Both the position numbers and the translations under genes were made by a program. A stretch of DNA of 64,000 nucleotides from positions 1,922,001 to 1,986,000 of the forward strand of contig NZ_CP020892.1 in the NCBI RefSeq assembly GCF_002163625.1, written 5' to 3'. The DNA comes from Pseudomonas sp. M30-35 (GTDB taxonomy: Bacteria; Pseudomonadota; Gammaproteobacteria; Pseudomonadales; Pseudomonadaceae). Positions 8,983 to 20,064 of the stretch are shown in pieces (position 1 is the first letter of the stretch; each line of letters starts with the position of its first letter). Under the pieces are notes generated by a model. It saw nothing but the letters and a program-made list of their open reading frames with translations. It had not been told where the DNA came from and did no database searches.

Positions 8983-10236
8983 ATGAAAGTTATCTCTCGC
9001 CTGGCAACCGCTGTTTGTCTTGCCTCCCTTATTCCGTTTGCTGCCCACGCTGGTGAAGTAGAAGTTCTGCACTGGTGGACATCGGGTGGTGAAAAGCGCG
9101 CTGCTGATACCCTCAAACAAATGGTTGAAGCCAAAGGCCATACCTGGAAAGACTTCGCGGTCGCCGGTGGCGGTGGTGAAGCGGCCATGACCGTACTCAA
9201 AACCCGTGCTGTTTCTGGTAATCCACCTGCAGCTGCGCAGATCAAGGGCCCAGATATTCAAGAATGGGGTGAGCTGGGCTTGCTGACCGACTTGAATGAC
9301 GTTGCCAAGCGCCAGAAGTGGGATGAACTGCTGCCGGCACAGGTTATTGAAACCATGCAGTACGACGGAGATTACGTCGCCGTGCCGGTCAACGTGCACC
9401 GGGTTAACTGGCTATGGATCAACCCAGAAGTGTTTGCCAAGGCCGGCGCCACGCCGCCAACCTCCCTCGACGAATTTTTCACTGCCGCCGACAAACTCAA
9501 AGCTGCTGGCTTTATTGCAATTGCCCACGGCGGTCAGCCATGGCAAGACGGCACCGTGTTTGAAGATTTGGCGTTCGCAATTCTGGGGCCAGCCGATTTC
9601 CGCAAAGCATTTGTCGATCAAGATGAAGCGGTGCTGACGGGCGACAAGATGGTTGAAGTTTTCGCCACCCTGAAAAAACTGCACGGTTACATTGACTCTA
9701 ACGCCGCAGGGCGCGATTGGAATGCCGCAGCGGGCCTCGTCATCAACGGCAAGGCCGGTATGCAGATCATGGGTGACTGGGCCAAGAGCGAATGGACCGC
9801 GGCTGGTAAGGTTGCGGGTAAGGATTACACCTGCGTGCCGTTCCCAGGCACGCAAGGTAGCTTCACCTACAACATCGACTCATTGGCCATGTTCAAACTC
9901 ACTGATGCGGACAACCGCAAAGCTCAGGAAGACCTCGCCGAAATCGTAATGGGCAAGGAATTTCAAGCCATTTTCAATAAGAACAAAGGCTCGATTCCGG
10001 TTCGTCAGGACATGGACATGAGTAGCTTTGACAGTTGTGCCCAAGCCTCAATGAAGGACTTCAAGGAAGCCGCCAGCAATGGTGGGCTACAGCCAAGTCT
10101 GGCGCACGGCATGGCGGCTTCAAGCTATGTGCAGGGCGCGGTATTTGACGTGGTGACCAACTTCTTTAACGACGCCGATGCTGATCCGAAGAAAGCTGCA
10201 CAGCAACTGGCTGCGGCAATTCAAGCGGTTCAGTAA
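8983..10236 (+). CDS. gtsA: Glucose/mannose ABC transporter, periplasmic binding protein
   Basis: Periplasmic sugar-binding protein (family 1 solute-binding fold), 417 aa from the ATG at 8983. A longer frame opens at 8929, but only the internal ATG is directly followed by a signal peptide ([23 protein letters not shown], likely cleaved before GEVEVLHWW). The block [19 protein letters not shown] is typical of GtsA/GltB-like glucose binders. It is first in the gtsABCD-porin cluster and directly follows its likely regulators gltR/gtrS. Two stable hairpins separate it from gtsB, probably to keep binding-protein mRNA in excess. Confidence 0.94.
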   Translation: MKVISRLATAVCLASLIPFAAHAGEVEVLHWWTSGGEKRAADTLKQMVEAKGHTWKDFAVAGGGGEAAMTVLKTRAVSGNPPAAAQIKGPDIQEWGELGLLTDLNDVAKRQKWDELLPAQVIETMQYDGDYVAVPVNVHRVNWLWINPEVFAKAGATPPTSLDEFFTAADKLKAAGFIAIAHGGQPWQDGTVFEDLAFAILGPADFRKAFVDQDEAVLTGDKMVEVFATLKKLHGYIDSNAAGRDWNAAAGLVINGKAGMQIMGDWAKSEWTAAGKVAGKDYTCVPFPGTQGSFTYNIDSLAMFKLTDADNRKAQEDLAEIVMGKEFQAIFNKNKGSIPVRQDMDMSSFDSCAQASMKDFKEAASNGGLQPSLAHGMAASSYVQGAVFDVVTNFFNDADADPKKAAQQLAAAIQAVQ

Positions 10237-10243
10237 TAGCCCG

Positions 10244-10298
10244 GCTGCCGGTACGCCGGCAGCTATGGAACCTCTGGAAAACTACTTTCAGAGGTTCC
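10244..10298 (+). other. Two tandem hairpins between gtsA and gtsB
   Basis: First stem-loop GCTGCCGG / CCGGCAGC with a four-base loop (10244-10263); second stem GGAACCTCTG / CAGAGGTTCC with a 12-base loop (10267-10298). Neither has a T-tract, so they are more likely mRNA-stabilising or attenuating structures than full terminators. Such elements often follow binding-protein genes in transport operons. Confidence 0.7.
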
Positions 10299-10389
10299 TA
10301 TTCCTCATGTAAAGCGGTTTTCAGTGCATTAACAGGCACTGTGGCAACGCTTTGCCTGAATTTTGTCTTACGCAGCTTGAGAGGCCTGT

Positions 10390-11298
10390 ATGAGCTCAGT
10401 CGCAACTTTGAGCAAAGCTTCACCACTGGATGCGCTACAACGCTGGCTGCCCAAGCTGGTGCTGGCACCGACCATGCTTATCGTGCTGGTTGGTTTCTAC
10501 GGTTACATCCTTTGGACCTTTTTGTTGTCCTTCACCAGCTCGCGGTTTATGCCCAGCTACAAGTGGGTGGGCCTGCAGCAGTACGAACGGCTGCTGGACA
10601 ACGATCGCTGGTGGGTGGCGAGCAAGAACCTGATGATGTTTGGTGGCTTGTTCATCAGCATCAGCTTGATCCTCGGGGTATTGCTTGCGGTGCTGCTCGA
10701 TCAGCGAATCCGCCGCGAAGGGTTTATCCGCACCATTTTTCTGTACCCGATGGCGATCTCGATGATTGTCACTGGTACGGCCTGGAAGTGGCTGCTCAAC
10801 CCAGGGCTGGGGCTGGATAAGCTGCTGCGCGACTGGGGGTGGGAAGGGGTCCGCTTTGACTGGTTGGTGGACACCGATCGCGTGGTCTATTGCCTGGTGA
10901 TTGCTGCTGTCTGGCAGGCTTCGGGTTTCGTTATGGCGCTGTTTCTGGCTGGGCTGCGCGGGGTTGATCAATCAATTATTCGCGCCGCGCAAGTCGATGG
11001 CGCGAGCTTGCCGAATATCTATCTGCGCATTGTGTTGCCGAGTCTTGGCCCGGTGTTTTTCAGCGCGGTGATGATCCTCTCGCACATCGCGATCAAAAGC
11101 TTCGACCTGGTCGCGTCGATGACTGCTGGCGGCCCCGGTTACTCATCTGATTTACCGGCGATGTTTATGTATGCCCATACCTTTACCCGCGGCCAAATGG
11201 GCCTCGGCGCGGCCAGTGCGATTTTGATGCTTGGCGCGGTGTTGGCGATTTTAGTGCCGTATCTGTATTCCGAGTTGCGGGGCAAGCGCCATGATTAA
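10390..11298 (+). CDS. gtsB: Sugar ABC transporter permease
   Basis: Inner-membrane permease of the MalF/UgpA type, 302 aa, with about six transmembrane segments. The cytoplasmic EAA loop, which contacts the ATPase, reads IIRAAQVDGASLPNIYLRIVLP. The ATG at 10390 follows GAGAGG. It overlaps gtsC by eight bases. With GtsC it forms the channel that GtsD powers and GtsA feeds. Confidence 0.93.
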   Translation: MSSVATLSKASPLDALQRWLPKLVLAPTMLIVLVGFYGYILWTFLLSFTSSRFMPSYKWVGLQQYERLLDNDRWWVASKNLMMFGGLFISISLILGVLLAVLLDQRIRREGFIRTIFLYPMAISMIVTGTAWKWLLNPGLGLDKLLRDWGWEGVRFDWLVDTDRVVYCLVIAAVWQASGFVMALFLAGLRGVDQSIIRAAQVDGASLPNIYLRIVLPSLGPVFFSAVMILSHIAIKSFDLVASMTAGGPGYSSDLPAMFMYAHTFTRGQMGLGAASAILMLGAVLAILVPYLYSELRGKRHD

Positions 11299-12127
11299 TC
11301 AAAACAAGTTCAGCTTCAGCCGTTTGGCGATCTACGCAACATTACTCGCGGCCTGTGCGGTTTATCTGGTGCCGTTGATCGTCATGCTGCTCACCAGCTT
11401 CAAGACGCCTGAAGATATTCGCAGCGGCAACCTGTTGTCATGGCCTGATGTGATTACCGCGATTGGTTGGGTCAAGGCCTGGGACAGTCTCGGTGGCTTT
11501 TTCTGGAATTCGGTGAAGATCACCGTCCCAGCAGTGCTGATTTCCACATTGCTCGGCGCGCTTAACGGCTATGTGCTGGCGATGTGGCGCTTCAAGGGCT
11601 CGCAACTGTTCTTCGGCTTGCTGTTGTTTGGTTGCTTCCTGCCGTTTCAGGTGGTGTTGCTGCCTGCGTCATTCACCCTCGGCAAGCTGGGTTTGGCCAA
11701 CACCACAACCGGTTTGGTGTTGGTGCATCTGGTCTATGGCATCGCCTTCACCACGCTGTTCTTCCGTAACTATTACGTCAGCGTGCCGGAAGCATTGGTG
11801 CGCGCTGCGCGATTGGATGGCGCCGGATTCTTTACCATTTTCGGCCGCATTCTGCTGCCGATGTCAGTGCCAATCATCATGGTTTGCCTGATCTGGCAAT
11901 TCACCCAAATCTGGAATGACTTCTTGTTCGGTGTGGTGTTCGCCAGTGGTGATACCCAACCGATTACGGTGGCGCTGAATAACCTGGTCAACACCAGCAC
12001 TGGCACCAAGGAATACAACGTCGATATGGCGGCCGCAATGATCGCTGGGCTACCTACGTTGGTGGTCTATGTGCTGGCTGGAAAGTACTTCTTGCGCGGG
12101 CTAACAGCCGGTGCGGTGAAAGGCTAA
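11291..12127 (+). CDS. gtsC: Sugar ABC transporter permease
   Basis: Inner-membrane permease of the MalG type, 278 aa, six hydrophobic segments. The EAA loop is EALVRAARLDGAGFFTIFGRI. The start lies inside the end of gtsB, giving translational coupling and matched amounts of the two permeases. The end DFLFGVVFASG...ITVALNNL is typical of the glucose/mannose group. Confidence 0.93.
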   Translation: MINQNKFSFSRLAIYATLLAACAVYLVPLIVMLLTSFKTPEDIRSGNLLSWPDVITAIGWVKAWDSLGGFFWNSVKITVPAVLISTLLGALNGYVLAMWRFKGSQLFFGLLLFGCFLPFQVVLLPASFTLGKLGLANTTTGLVLVHLVYGIAFTTLFFRNYYVSVPEALVRAARLDGAGFFTIFGRILLPMSVPIIMVCLIWQFTQIWNDFLFGVVFASGDTQPITVALNNLVNTSTGTKEYNVDMAAAMIAGLPTLVVYVLAGKYFLRGLTAGAVKG

Positions 12128-12165
12128 CAGGTCGCTTTCGACCTTGACCTGTTTGGAGAGACAAC

Positions 12166-13329
12166 ATGGCAACGCTTGAACTACGCAATGTACACAAGAG
12201 CTACGGCAGTGGCTTAGCCGATACGCTGAAGAATATCGAATTGAAAATCGACTCGGGTGAGTTCCTGATTCTGGTCGGCCCGTCCGGTTGTGGTAAGTCG
12301 ACGCTAATGAACTGCATTGCTGGGCTGGAAAGCATCAGTGGCGGCGAAATCATTGTCGAAGGCGCCGATATAAGCGGCATGAGCCCAAAGGACCGCGACA
12401 TCGCCATGGTTTTTCAGTCCTATGCGCTGTATCCGACCATGAGTGTTCGCGACAATATTGCCTTCGGCTTGAAGATGCGCAAGATGGCGCCCGAGGCGAT
12501 TGAAGAAGAAGTCGCCCGTGTCGCCAAGCTGCTGCAAATCGAACACTTGCTCAAGCGCAAGCCGGGGCAATTATCCGGCGGCCAACAACAGCGCGTGGCG
12601 ATGGGGCGAGCACTGGCCCGACGTCCAAAAATCTATCTTTTCGATGAGCCATTATCTAATTTGGACGCCAAGTTGCGCGTCGAGATGCGTACCGAAATCA
12701 AGCTGATGCACCAGCGCCTTAAAACCACCACGGTGTACGTCACCCACGATCAGATCGAGGCCATGACTCTGGGTGACAAAGTGGCTGTTATGAAGGAGGG
12801 CATCATTCAGCAGTTCGGTACGCCGCAGCAAATTTATAACGATCCGGCCAATCTGTTCGTCGCCAGTTTTATTGGTTCACCGCCGATGAATTTTATTCCG
12901 GTGAAGCTGGAGCGTGGTGACAATCAACTGTTTGCGCAATTGCACAGTGGTGAAAAAGGTGAGCTTAGCTGCGCCTTGCCATTGGCGGTGATGCCGGAAG
13001 GTGTTGAGGATCGTGAAGTGATTCTGGGTGTTCGCCCAGAACAGATCCAGACCGTTGCAGGCACGCCGGGGCTGGTGGCGATTGCTGCCGAAGTCGAGAT
13101 TATCGAGCCGACCGGCCCGGACACACTGGTATTTGTCACGCTCAATCAAACCAAGGTGTGTTGCCGCATGTCGCCCGACGAGGCGCCGCGAGTCGGTCAG
13201 GTTGTTGAGCTTCAACTCGATCCAGAAAAAATCATGTTGTTCGACGCCCAGAGCGGCGAGCGCCTTCGCCCGGTTTCGTCCACGGCAGATCACTCAGCCA
13301 GCAATGTCACGCGTTTGAAAAGTCTTTAA
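12166..13329 (+). CDS. gtsD: Sugar ABC transporter ATP-binding protein
   Basis: MalK/UgpC-type ATPase, 387 aa, driving the GtsBC permease. Walker A GPSGCGKST is at residues 38-46, the signature motif is LSGGQQQRVAMGRA, Walker B is IYLFDEPLSNLD and the switch histidine is in YVTHDQIEAM. The C-terminal 140 residues form the TOBE regulatory domain seen in sugar importers (ILGVRPEQIQ). The start at 12166 follows GGAGAG. This ATPase subfamily often serves more than one sugar importer. Confidence 0.94.
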   Translation: MATLELRNVHKSYGSGLADTLKNIELKIDSGEFLILVGPSGCGKSTLMNCIAGLESISGGEIIVEGADISGMSPKDRDIAMVFQSYALYPTMSVRDNIAFGLKMRKMAPEAIEEEVARVAKLLQIEHLLKRKPGQLSGGQQQRVAMGRALARRPKIYLFDEPLSNLDAKLRVEMRTEIKLMHQRLKTTTVYVTHDQIEAMTLGDKVAVMKEGIIQQFGTPQQIYNDPANLFVASFIGSPPMNFIPVKLERGDNQLFAQLHSGEKGELSCALPLAVMPEGVEDREVILGVRPEQIQTVAGTPGLVAIAAEVEIIEPTGPDTLVFVTLNQTKVCCRMSPDEAPRVGQVVELQLDPEKIMLFDAQSGERLRPVSSTADHSASNVTRLKSL

Positions 13330-13352
13330 CGACTGCTGAATTGATGGGTGCT

Positions 13353-13375
13353 GTGCGGCGGATTAAGCGCCGCAC
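13353..13375 (+). other. GC-rich hairpin between gtsD and the porin gene
   Basis: Eight-bp stem GTGCGGCG / CGCCGCAC with a seven-base loop, 24 bases after the gtsD stop. It lacks a T-tract; it could be a weak terminator or a processing site lowering read-through into the porin. Confidence 0.5.
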
Positions 13376-13491
13376 TGAAAAACATTTTGTGGGTTGTTCA
13401 GCCGGGCTTTCCAGCCTGGTTGAGGGAGTTTTGCGTGGATATGGATATCGCTTAGCGGTTTATGCGACGGCTGCCTGCTTTTGTCACATGA

Positions 13492-14751
<1,260 letters not shown>

Positions 14752-14800
14752 CCAATGCGGCGGTTCGGGAGATATTCAATCAACCAGACCACCGAAGTCA

Positions 14801-15664
14801 TCAATCTTCATCGGCCGGGTAGCGGCTGGCGTTGAGGCTTTCCTTGATTTTGCGCAGATGCGGCTGGAAATCGACGCCTCTGCGCAAGGTAACGCCAGTC
14901 GCAAGCACATCAAGTACGGTTAGTTGAATGATGCGTGAAGTCATCGGCATGTAGATGTCGGTATCTTCAGGCAAGGGAATATCCAGGCTCAAGGTGCTGG
15001 CTTTGGCGAGCGGTGAGTTGGCCGCGGTGAGGCCCAATACCGAAGCGCCTTTTTCGCGGGCGATACGCGCCACTTCAACCAGCTCTCGGGTGCGCCCGGT
15101 GTAGGAGATGATCACGAACAAATCGCCGGTATGCGCCACCGAGGCCAGCATGCGCTGCATGAGCACATCGGCGTGGGCGGTTACGGCAAGGTTGAAACGA
15201 AAGAATTTGTGCTGTGCATCCAGCGCCACCGGAGCGGATGCGCCGAGCCCGAAGAAGTGTATCTGCCTGGCCTGAATCAGCAGGTCGACAGCGCGACTGA
15301 TGAGTTGTGGGTCGAGTGACTGACAGGCGCTGTCTAGCGAGGTGATAGCGCTGCCAAAAATTTTACGGGTGTAGGCTTCCGGGCCGTCGTCTGCTTCAAC
15401 CGCTCGGCTGACATAAGCCGCGCCACTGGCAAGGCTCTGCGCAAGTTGCATTTTCAGTTCGGGATAGCCGTTGACGCCGAATGAGCGACAGAAACGGTTA
15501 ACGGTCGGTTCGCTGACGGACGCCGCTTGCGCGAGTGCGGCTATGCTCAAGCGAGTGGCTTGCTGCGGATTGTGCAAAATCACTTCAGCAACCTTGCGCT
15601 CTGCCTTGTTCAGGCTGTCGAGGCGGGTCTGGATTTGCTCCAGAAGGTTTCGCACGCGATCCAT
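14801..15664 (-). CDS. hexR: RpiR-family repressor of glucose metabolism HexR
   Basis: DNA-binding repressor, 287 aa, with an N-terminal RpiR helix-turn-helix ([24 protein letters not shown]) and a C-terminal SIS sugar-phosphate domain at about 125-260 ([22 protein letters not shown]...[20 protein letters not shown]). In Pseudomonas, HexR represses zwf-pgl-eda, edd-glk-gltR-gtrS and gap, and KDPG releases it. Sites that fit are present before edd, gap and, less well, zwf. The start at 15664 follows AAGGAA. It is divergent from zwf and convergent with the porin gene. Confidence 0.95.
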   Translation of the reverse strand: MDRVRNLLEQIQTRLDSLNKAERKVAEVILHNPQQATRLSIAALAQAASVSEPTVNRFCRSFGVNGYPELKMQLAQSLASGAAYVSRAVEADDGPEAYTRKIFGSAITSLDSACQSLDPQLISRAVDLLIQARQIHFFGLGASAPVALDAQHKFFRFNLAVTAHADVLMQRMLASVAHTGDLFVIISYTGRTRELVEVARIAREKGASVLGLTAANSPLAKASTLSLDIPLPEDTDIYMPMTSRIIQLTVLDVLATGVTLRRGVDFQPHLRKIKESLNASRYPADED

Positions 15665-15761
15665 TTTTGTTCCTTATGTAGACATACAGACGACGAAAAT
15701 GCAGGCCTATCGTACTGATCGGCCCTGATTGTCACCACTTGTTATGTTAATTTCCGCTAAA

Positions 15762-15780
15762 TGTTGTTTTTATTACTACA
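15762..15780. promoter_or_regulatory. Degenerate HexR-type site before zwf
   Basis: On the minus strand TGTAGTAATAAAAACAACA has a good left half (TGTAGT) and an imperfect right half; on the plus strand it reads TTGT then TTTTATTACTACA. It lies in the 181-bp hexR-zwf gap, where HexR control is expected. It fits the consensus less well than the gap/edd sites. Confidence 0.45.
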
Positions 15781-15845
15781 TCTTGCGGTGTAGTATGCCA
15801 ATAAGTCCCGTGTTTCTCGCTTAAGTTGATAGAAGAACATATATC

Positions 15846-17315
15846 ATGCCAAGCATAACTGTTGAACCTTGTACCTTCGCTTTATTTGGTGCGCTGGGTG
15901 ATCTGGCACTGCGCAAACTGTTCCCAGCACTTTTCCAGTTGGATCAAGCTGAGTTATTGCACGCCGATACGCAAATTTTTGCACTGGCGCGCGATGCCGG
16001 TGAGCCGCAGCAGCATATCGATACGATTGAAAAGGCCTTGCGCGGCTACATTGACGCACCGGGCATCGATGACGCTGCCATGCAGCGCTTTTTGGCGCGC
16101 TTCAGCTACTTGCAGATGGATTTTTTGCAGGCTGATGATTATCTGCAACTAGCGGAACAAATTGCTGATGACAAATGCCTGATTGCCTACTTCGCCACCC
16201 CGGCTTCGGTATACGGTGGCATCTGTGAAAACCTTGCACGGGTCGGTTTGGCAGAACGCACACGAGTGGTTCTGGAAAAACCGATTGGCCATGACTTGGC
16301 TTCTTCGCGTGAGGTAAACGATGCTGTAGCGCGATTCTTCCCGGAAACGCGCATCTACCGTATTGACCATTACCTGGGCAAAGAAACCGTGCAGAACTTG
16401 ATTGCACTGCGTTTTGCGAACAGTTTGTTTGAAACCCAGTGGAATCAGAATCACATCTCCCACGTTGAAATCACCGTGGCGGAAAAAGTCGGAATCGAAG
16501 GCCGTTGGGGTTACTTCGATCAGGCTGGCCAGCTCCGTGACATGATTCAGAATCACCTGTTGCAGTTGCTTTGCCTGATTGCGATGGACCCGCCAAGCGA
16601 CTTGTCCGCTGACAGCATCCGTGATGAGAAGGTCAAGGTGCTTAAAGCCCTTGAGCCCATTACTGCCGAGCAAATCAGCCAGCGTGTTGTGCGCGGCCAG
16701 TATGTGGCCGGTAATAGCGCTGGTAAGCCAGTACCGGGCTACCTTGAGGAAGAAAACTCTAACACCGAAAGCGATACTGAGACCTTCGTGGCGTTGCGGG
16801 CTGATATCCGTAACTGGCGTTGGTCGGGAGTACCGTTTTACCTGCGCACCGGTAAGCGCATGGCAGAAAAAATGTCTCAGATCGTGATTCATTTTAAAGA
16901 GCCACCGCATTACATCTTTGCTGCCGAACAGCGCCCGCTGATCAGCAATCGACTGATCATCCGTCTACAGCCCGATGAAGGTATCTCGCTGCAGGTCATG
17001 ACCAAAGATCAAGGTCTTGATAAAGGCATGCAGTTGCGCAGCGGCCCATTGCAGTTGAGTTTCTCTGATACCTACCAAAGCGCACGTGTTCCCGATGCGT
17101 ATGAGCGTTTGCTGCTTGAGGTCATCGGCGGCAATCAGAACCTGTTCGTGCGTAAAGATGAAATCGAACACGCGTGGCTCTGGTGCGACCAATTGATCGC
17201 TGGCTGGAAGCGGCTTGGCGATAAACCTAAACCCTACGCCGCAGGCTCGTGGGGGCCAATGGCTTCAATCGCCTTAATTACACGTGACGGGAGGGCTTGG
17301 TATGGCGATCTCTGA
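15846..17315 (+). CDS. zwf: Glucose-6-phosphate 1-dehydrogenase
   Basis: Oxidises glucose-6-phosphate to 6-phosphogluconolactone with NAD(P)+, 489 aa, normal length. The nucleotide fold begins [20 protein letters not shown], and the active-site signature [14 protein letters not shown] is intact. It is first in the zwf-pgl-eda operon; its end overlaps pgl by 14 bases. It is divergent from hexR, its likely repressor. Confidence 0.97.
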   Translation: MPSITVEPCTFALFGALGDLALRKLFPALFQLDQAELLHADTQIFALARDAGEPQQHIDTIEKALRGYIDAPGIDDAAMQRFLARFSYLQMDFLQADDYLQLAEQIADDKCLIAYFATPASVYGGICENLARVGLAERTRVVLEKPIGHDLASSREVNDAVARFFPETRIYRIDHYLGKETVQNLIALRFANSLFETQWNQNHISHVEITVAEKVGIEGRWGYFDQAGQLRDMIQNHLLQLLCLIAMDPPSDLSADSIRDEKVKVLKALEPITAEQISQRVVRGQYVAGNSAGKPVPGYLEEENSNTESDTETFVALRADIRNWRWSGVPFYLRTGKRMAEKMSQIVIHFKEPPHYIFAAEQRPLISNRLIIRLQPDEGISLQVMTKDQGLDKGMQLRSGPLQLSFSDTYQSARVPDAYERLLLEVIGGNQNLFVRKDEIEHAWLWCDQLIAGWKRLGDKPKPYAAGSWGPMASIALITRDGRAWYGDL

Positions 17316-18015
17316 TTTGCAGCTACCGACAGGCGTGGTAACCCACAGCCTGAACAGCTCGACCCAGCTTGCCAATAGATTGGCCGCTAACGTTGCCGAT
17401 GCGTTGCGTTCGGCAATCGCTGATAAGGGCCAAGCCACATTAGTGGTGTCAGGCGGGCGCAGTCCCGTGGCGTTCTTTGAGGCCTTGGCGCAGCAAGAGT
17501 TGCAGTGGTCAAGCGTGGTGGTAAGCCTGGCTGATGAGCGTTGGGTGCCTACCAGCCATGCCGACAGCAATGAAAACTTGGTGCGTCGTCATCTGCTGCA
17601 AGGGCCTGCTGCAGCTGCACGCTTTTTTGGGCTGTATTTCAAGGCTGCATCGCTTGAAGAGGCCGCTGAGGCGGCTGATCAGGCGCTGCGCGATTTACCT
17701 CCGATAGATGTGCTGGTGCTCGGCATGGGCGATGACGGGCACACCGCATCGCTGTTTCCCAACAGCCCCAATTTGCTAAAGGCATTGGCGCCGGACGGGG
17801 GGCGTCGTTGCTTGCCAATGCTCGCGCCGAATGTGCCGCATCAACGCTTGACCATGACCTTGGCGTTGCTTGCTACAGCAAAGCTGGCGCTGTTGGCGAT
17901 CCAAGGCCAAAACAAGCTGTCGACTTTGGCTCAAGCACTTCAGGTCGATGAGCTGGCGCAAATGCCAGTGCGTGCCTTTTTACAACCACCTCTTGAAATT
18001 TACTGGTGCGCGTAG
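17302..18015 (+). CDS. pgl: 6-Phosphogluconolactonase
   Basis: Hydrolyses the lactone made by Zwf to 6-phosphogluconate, 237 aa. The frame opens at 17284, but the ATG at 17302 has GGGAGG placed correctly before it and gives the usual protein start. Family blocks [34 protein letters not shown] and [15 protein letters not shown] are present. The start lies inside the zwf end, so the two are coupled; eda follows after 33 bases. Confidence 0.95.
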   Translation: MAISDLQLPTGVVTHSLNSSTQLANRLAANVADALRSAIADKGQATLVVSGGRSPVAFFEALAQQELQWSSVVVSLADERWVPTSHADSNENLVRRHLLQGPAAAARFFGLYFKAASLEEAAEAADQALRDLPPIDVLVLGMGDDGHTASLFPNSPNLLKALAPDGGRRCLPMLAPNVPHQRLTMTLALLATAKLALLAIQGQNKLSTLAQALQVDELAQMPVRAFLQPPLEIYWCA

Positions 18016-18048
18016 CCCGGTAGCTTTAGCTTTTAAGGACTTTTAATA

Positions 18049-18720
18049 ATGACAATTCATGAGACTAACCAGCAGCGCATGGTGGCTAAAATTGCGCAAA
18101 TCGACGCTATTTGCGCGCAAGCGAAAATAATGCCGGTCATCACCATCTCCCGTGAGGAAGATATTCTGCCGATGGCTGATGCGTTGGCCGCAGGCGGGCT
18201 GACTGTGCTTGAGGTGACGCTGCGCTCTGAGCATGGGCTTACCGCCATTCGTCTGTTGCGTGAAGCGCGCCCAGATTTGGTGATTGGTGCCGGTACAGTG
18301 CTCGACGTCGATATGCTTGCAGCGGCAGAAGCTGCTGGTGCGCAATTTATTGTCACGCCTGGCTGCACCCGTGAATTGCTTGAGGCCAGTTTGATCAGTG
18401 ATATCCCACTCTTGCCGGGTATCGCCAGTGCCTCGGAAATCATGCTGGGTTACGCGTTGGGTTACCGCCGCTTCAAGCTATTTCCAGCTGAAGTCAGCGG
18501 CGGTACTGCAGCACTCAAGGCTCTGGGTGGACCATTCCCTGCTGTGCGTTTCTGTCCGACTGGCGGTGTCAGTCTGGCTAACGTCAAAAGCTACATGGCG
18601 CAGCCGAATGTGATGTGTGTCGGCGGGACTTGGATGCTCGACAGTGCCTGGATCAAAGCCGGGGACTGGGCGCGCGTAGAGCAGACCAGTGCTGAAGCCC
18701 TGACGCTATTGGCGCAGTAA
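18049..18720 (+). CDS. eda: KDPG aldolase
   Basis: Splits 2-keto-3-deoxy-6-phosphogluconate into pyruvate and glyceraldehyde-3-phosphate, closing the Entner-Doudoroff pathway, 223 aa. The strand with the catalytic glutamate reads VLEVTLRSEHGL, the Schiff-base lysine is in YRRFKLFPAEVSGG, and FIVTPGCTRELLEAS is typical. It is last in the zwf-pgl-eda operon and is followed by a strong terminator. The product feeds directly into Gap. Confidence 0.96.
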   Translation: MTIHETNQQRMVAKIAQIDAICAQAKIMPVITISREEDILPMADALAAGGLTVLEVTLRSEHGLTAIRLLREARPDLVIGAGTVLDVDMLAAAEAAGAQFIVTPGCTRELLEASLISDIPLLPGIASASEIMLGYALGYRRFKLFPAEVSGGTAALKALGGPFPAVRFCPTGGVSLANVKSYMAQPNVMCVGGTWMLDSAWIKAGDWARVEQTSAEALTLLAQ

Positions 18721-18729
18721 AGCTCGACC

Positions 18730-18760
18730 AGCAGGTCGGCGACAACTTGCCGACCTGCTT
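18730..18760 (+). terminator. Terminator of the zwf-pgl-eda operon
   Basis: Eleven-bp perfect stem AGCAGGTCGGC / GCCGACCTGCT with an eight-base loop, followed by TTCCCT, ten bases after the eda stop. Confidence 0.75.
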
Positions 18761-19048
18761 CCCTCCATGGATTTACCGTCAGTCAATCAGACTGGCAACT
18801 GCTTGATCTCTCTCCTATGGTCATTCGACCAGTCTTAGTCAGCCGCTGAAAACTACAGCTTTTGAGTGTGCGGGAGCACCGTTGTTGGCGCCTTGCATTC
18901 AGTAGCTCACAAGCTTTTTCAGCTGCGGCTTAATCAGCCATACAGTGACTAATTATGCCTGTCTGAAAATAATTTTCAGGCCTTGTCGATTTGCCGTATG
19001 CCCGTTCGACTAACGCATAGTTAAACCGAAAATAATCAGGAGTTTGTT
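18761..19048. other. Non-coding spacer with an AT-rich palindrome
   Basis: No supported gene. The only structure that stands out is CTGAAAATAATTTTCAG (18963-18979), an eight-bp perfect inverted repeat around one base, about 70 bases before the next start. It could be an operator or a short hairpin. The end (AATCAGGAG) supplies the ribosome site for the next gene. Confidence 0.5.
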
Positions 19049-19474
19049 ATGCGTTGCATGGTGATAGTCAAAGCCAGCCCAGAGTCAGAGGCTGGTGAAA
19101 TGCCCACTGAAGAGCTGCTTGAACAGATGGGCAACTTCAATGAAGAGTTGGTCAAGGCGGGCGTCATGCTCGCAGGTGAAGGTTTGCACCCGAGTAGTAA
19201 AGGCGTGCGTGTTCAGTTCTCCGGTGAGCGGCGCACGGTGGTTGATGGTCCATTTATGGAAACCAAAGAGCTGATTGCGGGGTTCTGGATCTTCAATGTC
19301 GCTTCTATGCAAGAAGCGATCGATTGGGTCAAGCGCTGTCCAAATCCAATGGTCAGTGATTCTGAAATCGAAATTCGCCAGATATTCGAGGCAGAGGATT
19401 TCGGCGAAGAATTTACCCCGGAGTTGCAAGAGCAAGAGCGCCGCTTGCGCGCACAAATTGACGCAAATAACTGA
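19049..19474 (+). CDS. YciI-like (DGPF-domain) protein
   Basis: Small cytoplasmic protein of 141 aa with the YCII/DGPF fold: MRCMVIVKASPESEAG at the start and the name-giving VDGPFMETKELIAGFWI in the middle, then an acidic C-terminal helix. The function of this subgroup is not known; members often sit beside sigma factors or glyoxalase-fold proteins. Here it is followed 36 bases later by a VOC protein, and the two look like one unit. The start follows CAGGAG. Confidence 0.85.
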   Translation: MRCMVIVKASPESEAGEMPTEELLEQMGNFNEELVKAGVMLAGEGLHPSSKGVRVQFSGERRTVVDGPFMETKELIAGFWIFNVASMQEAIDWVKRCPNPMVSDSEIEIRQIFEAEDFGEEFTPELQEQERRLRAQIDANN

Positions 19475-19510
19475 GCCCCTTGGGTACTACTTGGGGACTA
19501 GGAGTTAACC

Positions 19511-19927
19511 ATGAAAATCAATAGCTACCTGACATTTGATGGCAACTGCGAAGAAGCTTTCAACTTTTATGCGGAGTGCCTGGGCGGCAAGATCGATGGT
19601 CTAATGCGCTTTGCTGATATGCCTTCTGAGGAAGGGGAAGTTCCTCCCGAACTCGCTGAGCGCATTTTGCATGCGCGCCTGGTTGTGGGTGATCAGGTCC
19701 TGATGGCTTCAGATTCATGCCCCATGAGTCCTTATGAAGGCATCCGCGGTAATTCGGTTGCACTGAATCTGGATTGCATTGATAAGGGTGAGCGCATCTT
19801 CAATGCGCTGGCGCAGGGCGGAACCATTGAAATGCCGTTTGAGCAGACATTCTGGGCAACTCGCTTCGGCTCCGTGAAGGATCGTTTTGGTGTGCCGTGG
19901 CTGATTAACTGCGAAACTGAGGCTTAA
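19511..19927 (+). CDS. VOC-superfamily PhnB-like protein
   Basis: Protein of 138 aa with the glyoxalase/bleomycin-resistance fold, of the PhnB-like group (often mislabelled 3-demethylubiquinone methyltransferase). Diagnostic parts are SYLTFDGNCEEAFNFYAECLGG at the start and FWATRFGSVKDRFGVPWLINCE at the end. The substrate is unknown. It forms a pair with the YciI-like gene. The last codon and stop (GCT TAA) are part of a heptamer tandem repeat. Confidence 0.85.
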   Translation: MKINSYLTFDGNCEEAFNFYAECLGGKIDGLMRFADMPSEEGEVPPELAERILHARLVVGDQVLMASDSCPMSPYEGIRGNSVALNLDCIDKGERIFNALAQGGTIEMPFEQTFWATRFGSVKDRFGVPWLINCETEA

Positions 19928-19961
19928 GGCTTAAGGCTTAAGGCTTAAGGTTTAGGTTTAA
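19921..19961. repeat. Heptamer tandem repeat GGCTTAA
   Basis: Four exact copies of GGCTTAA (19921-19948) followed by two decayed copies, GGTTTA and GGTTTAA. The first copy contains the final codon and stop of the VOC gene, so the array grew from its 3' end. Every frame of the repeat soon meets TAA, so length change should not alter the protein. Confidence 0.9.
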
Positions 19962-19999
19962 AACAGCTCTGGTGTAACAGCTTGGGCATGACAGCAAAA

Positions 20000-20048
20000 A
20001 AATACCCGCTGCACAGACTGTTAAGTACAGTCTGTGCAGCGGGTATTT
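20000..20048. terminator. Strong bidirectional terminator between the VOC gene and ggpS
   Basis: A perfect 22-bp stem with a five-base loop, beginning AAATACCCGC and ending GCGGGTATTT, between two convergent genes. Both ends are A/T rich, so it can stop transcription from either side. Confidence 0.9.
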
Positions 20049-20064
20049 GCAGGAGTGGCGCTAA

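Noticed and set aside
16149..16910. 253-codon minus-strand frame inside zwf
   Set aside because: Antisense shadow of a highly conserved gene with no recognisable product.
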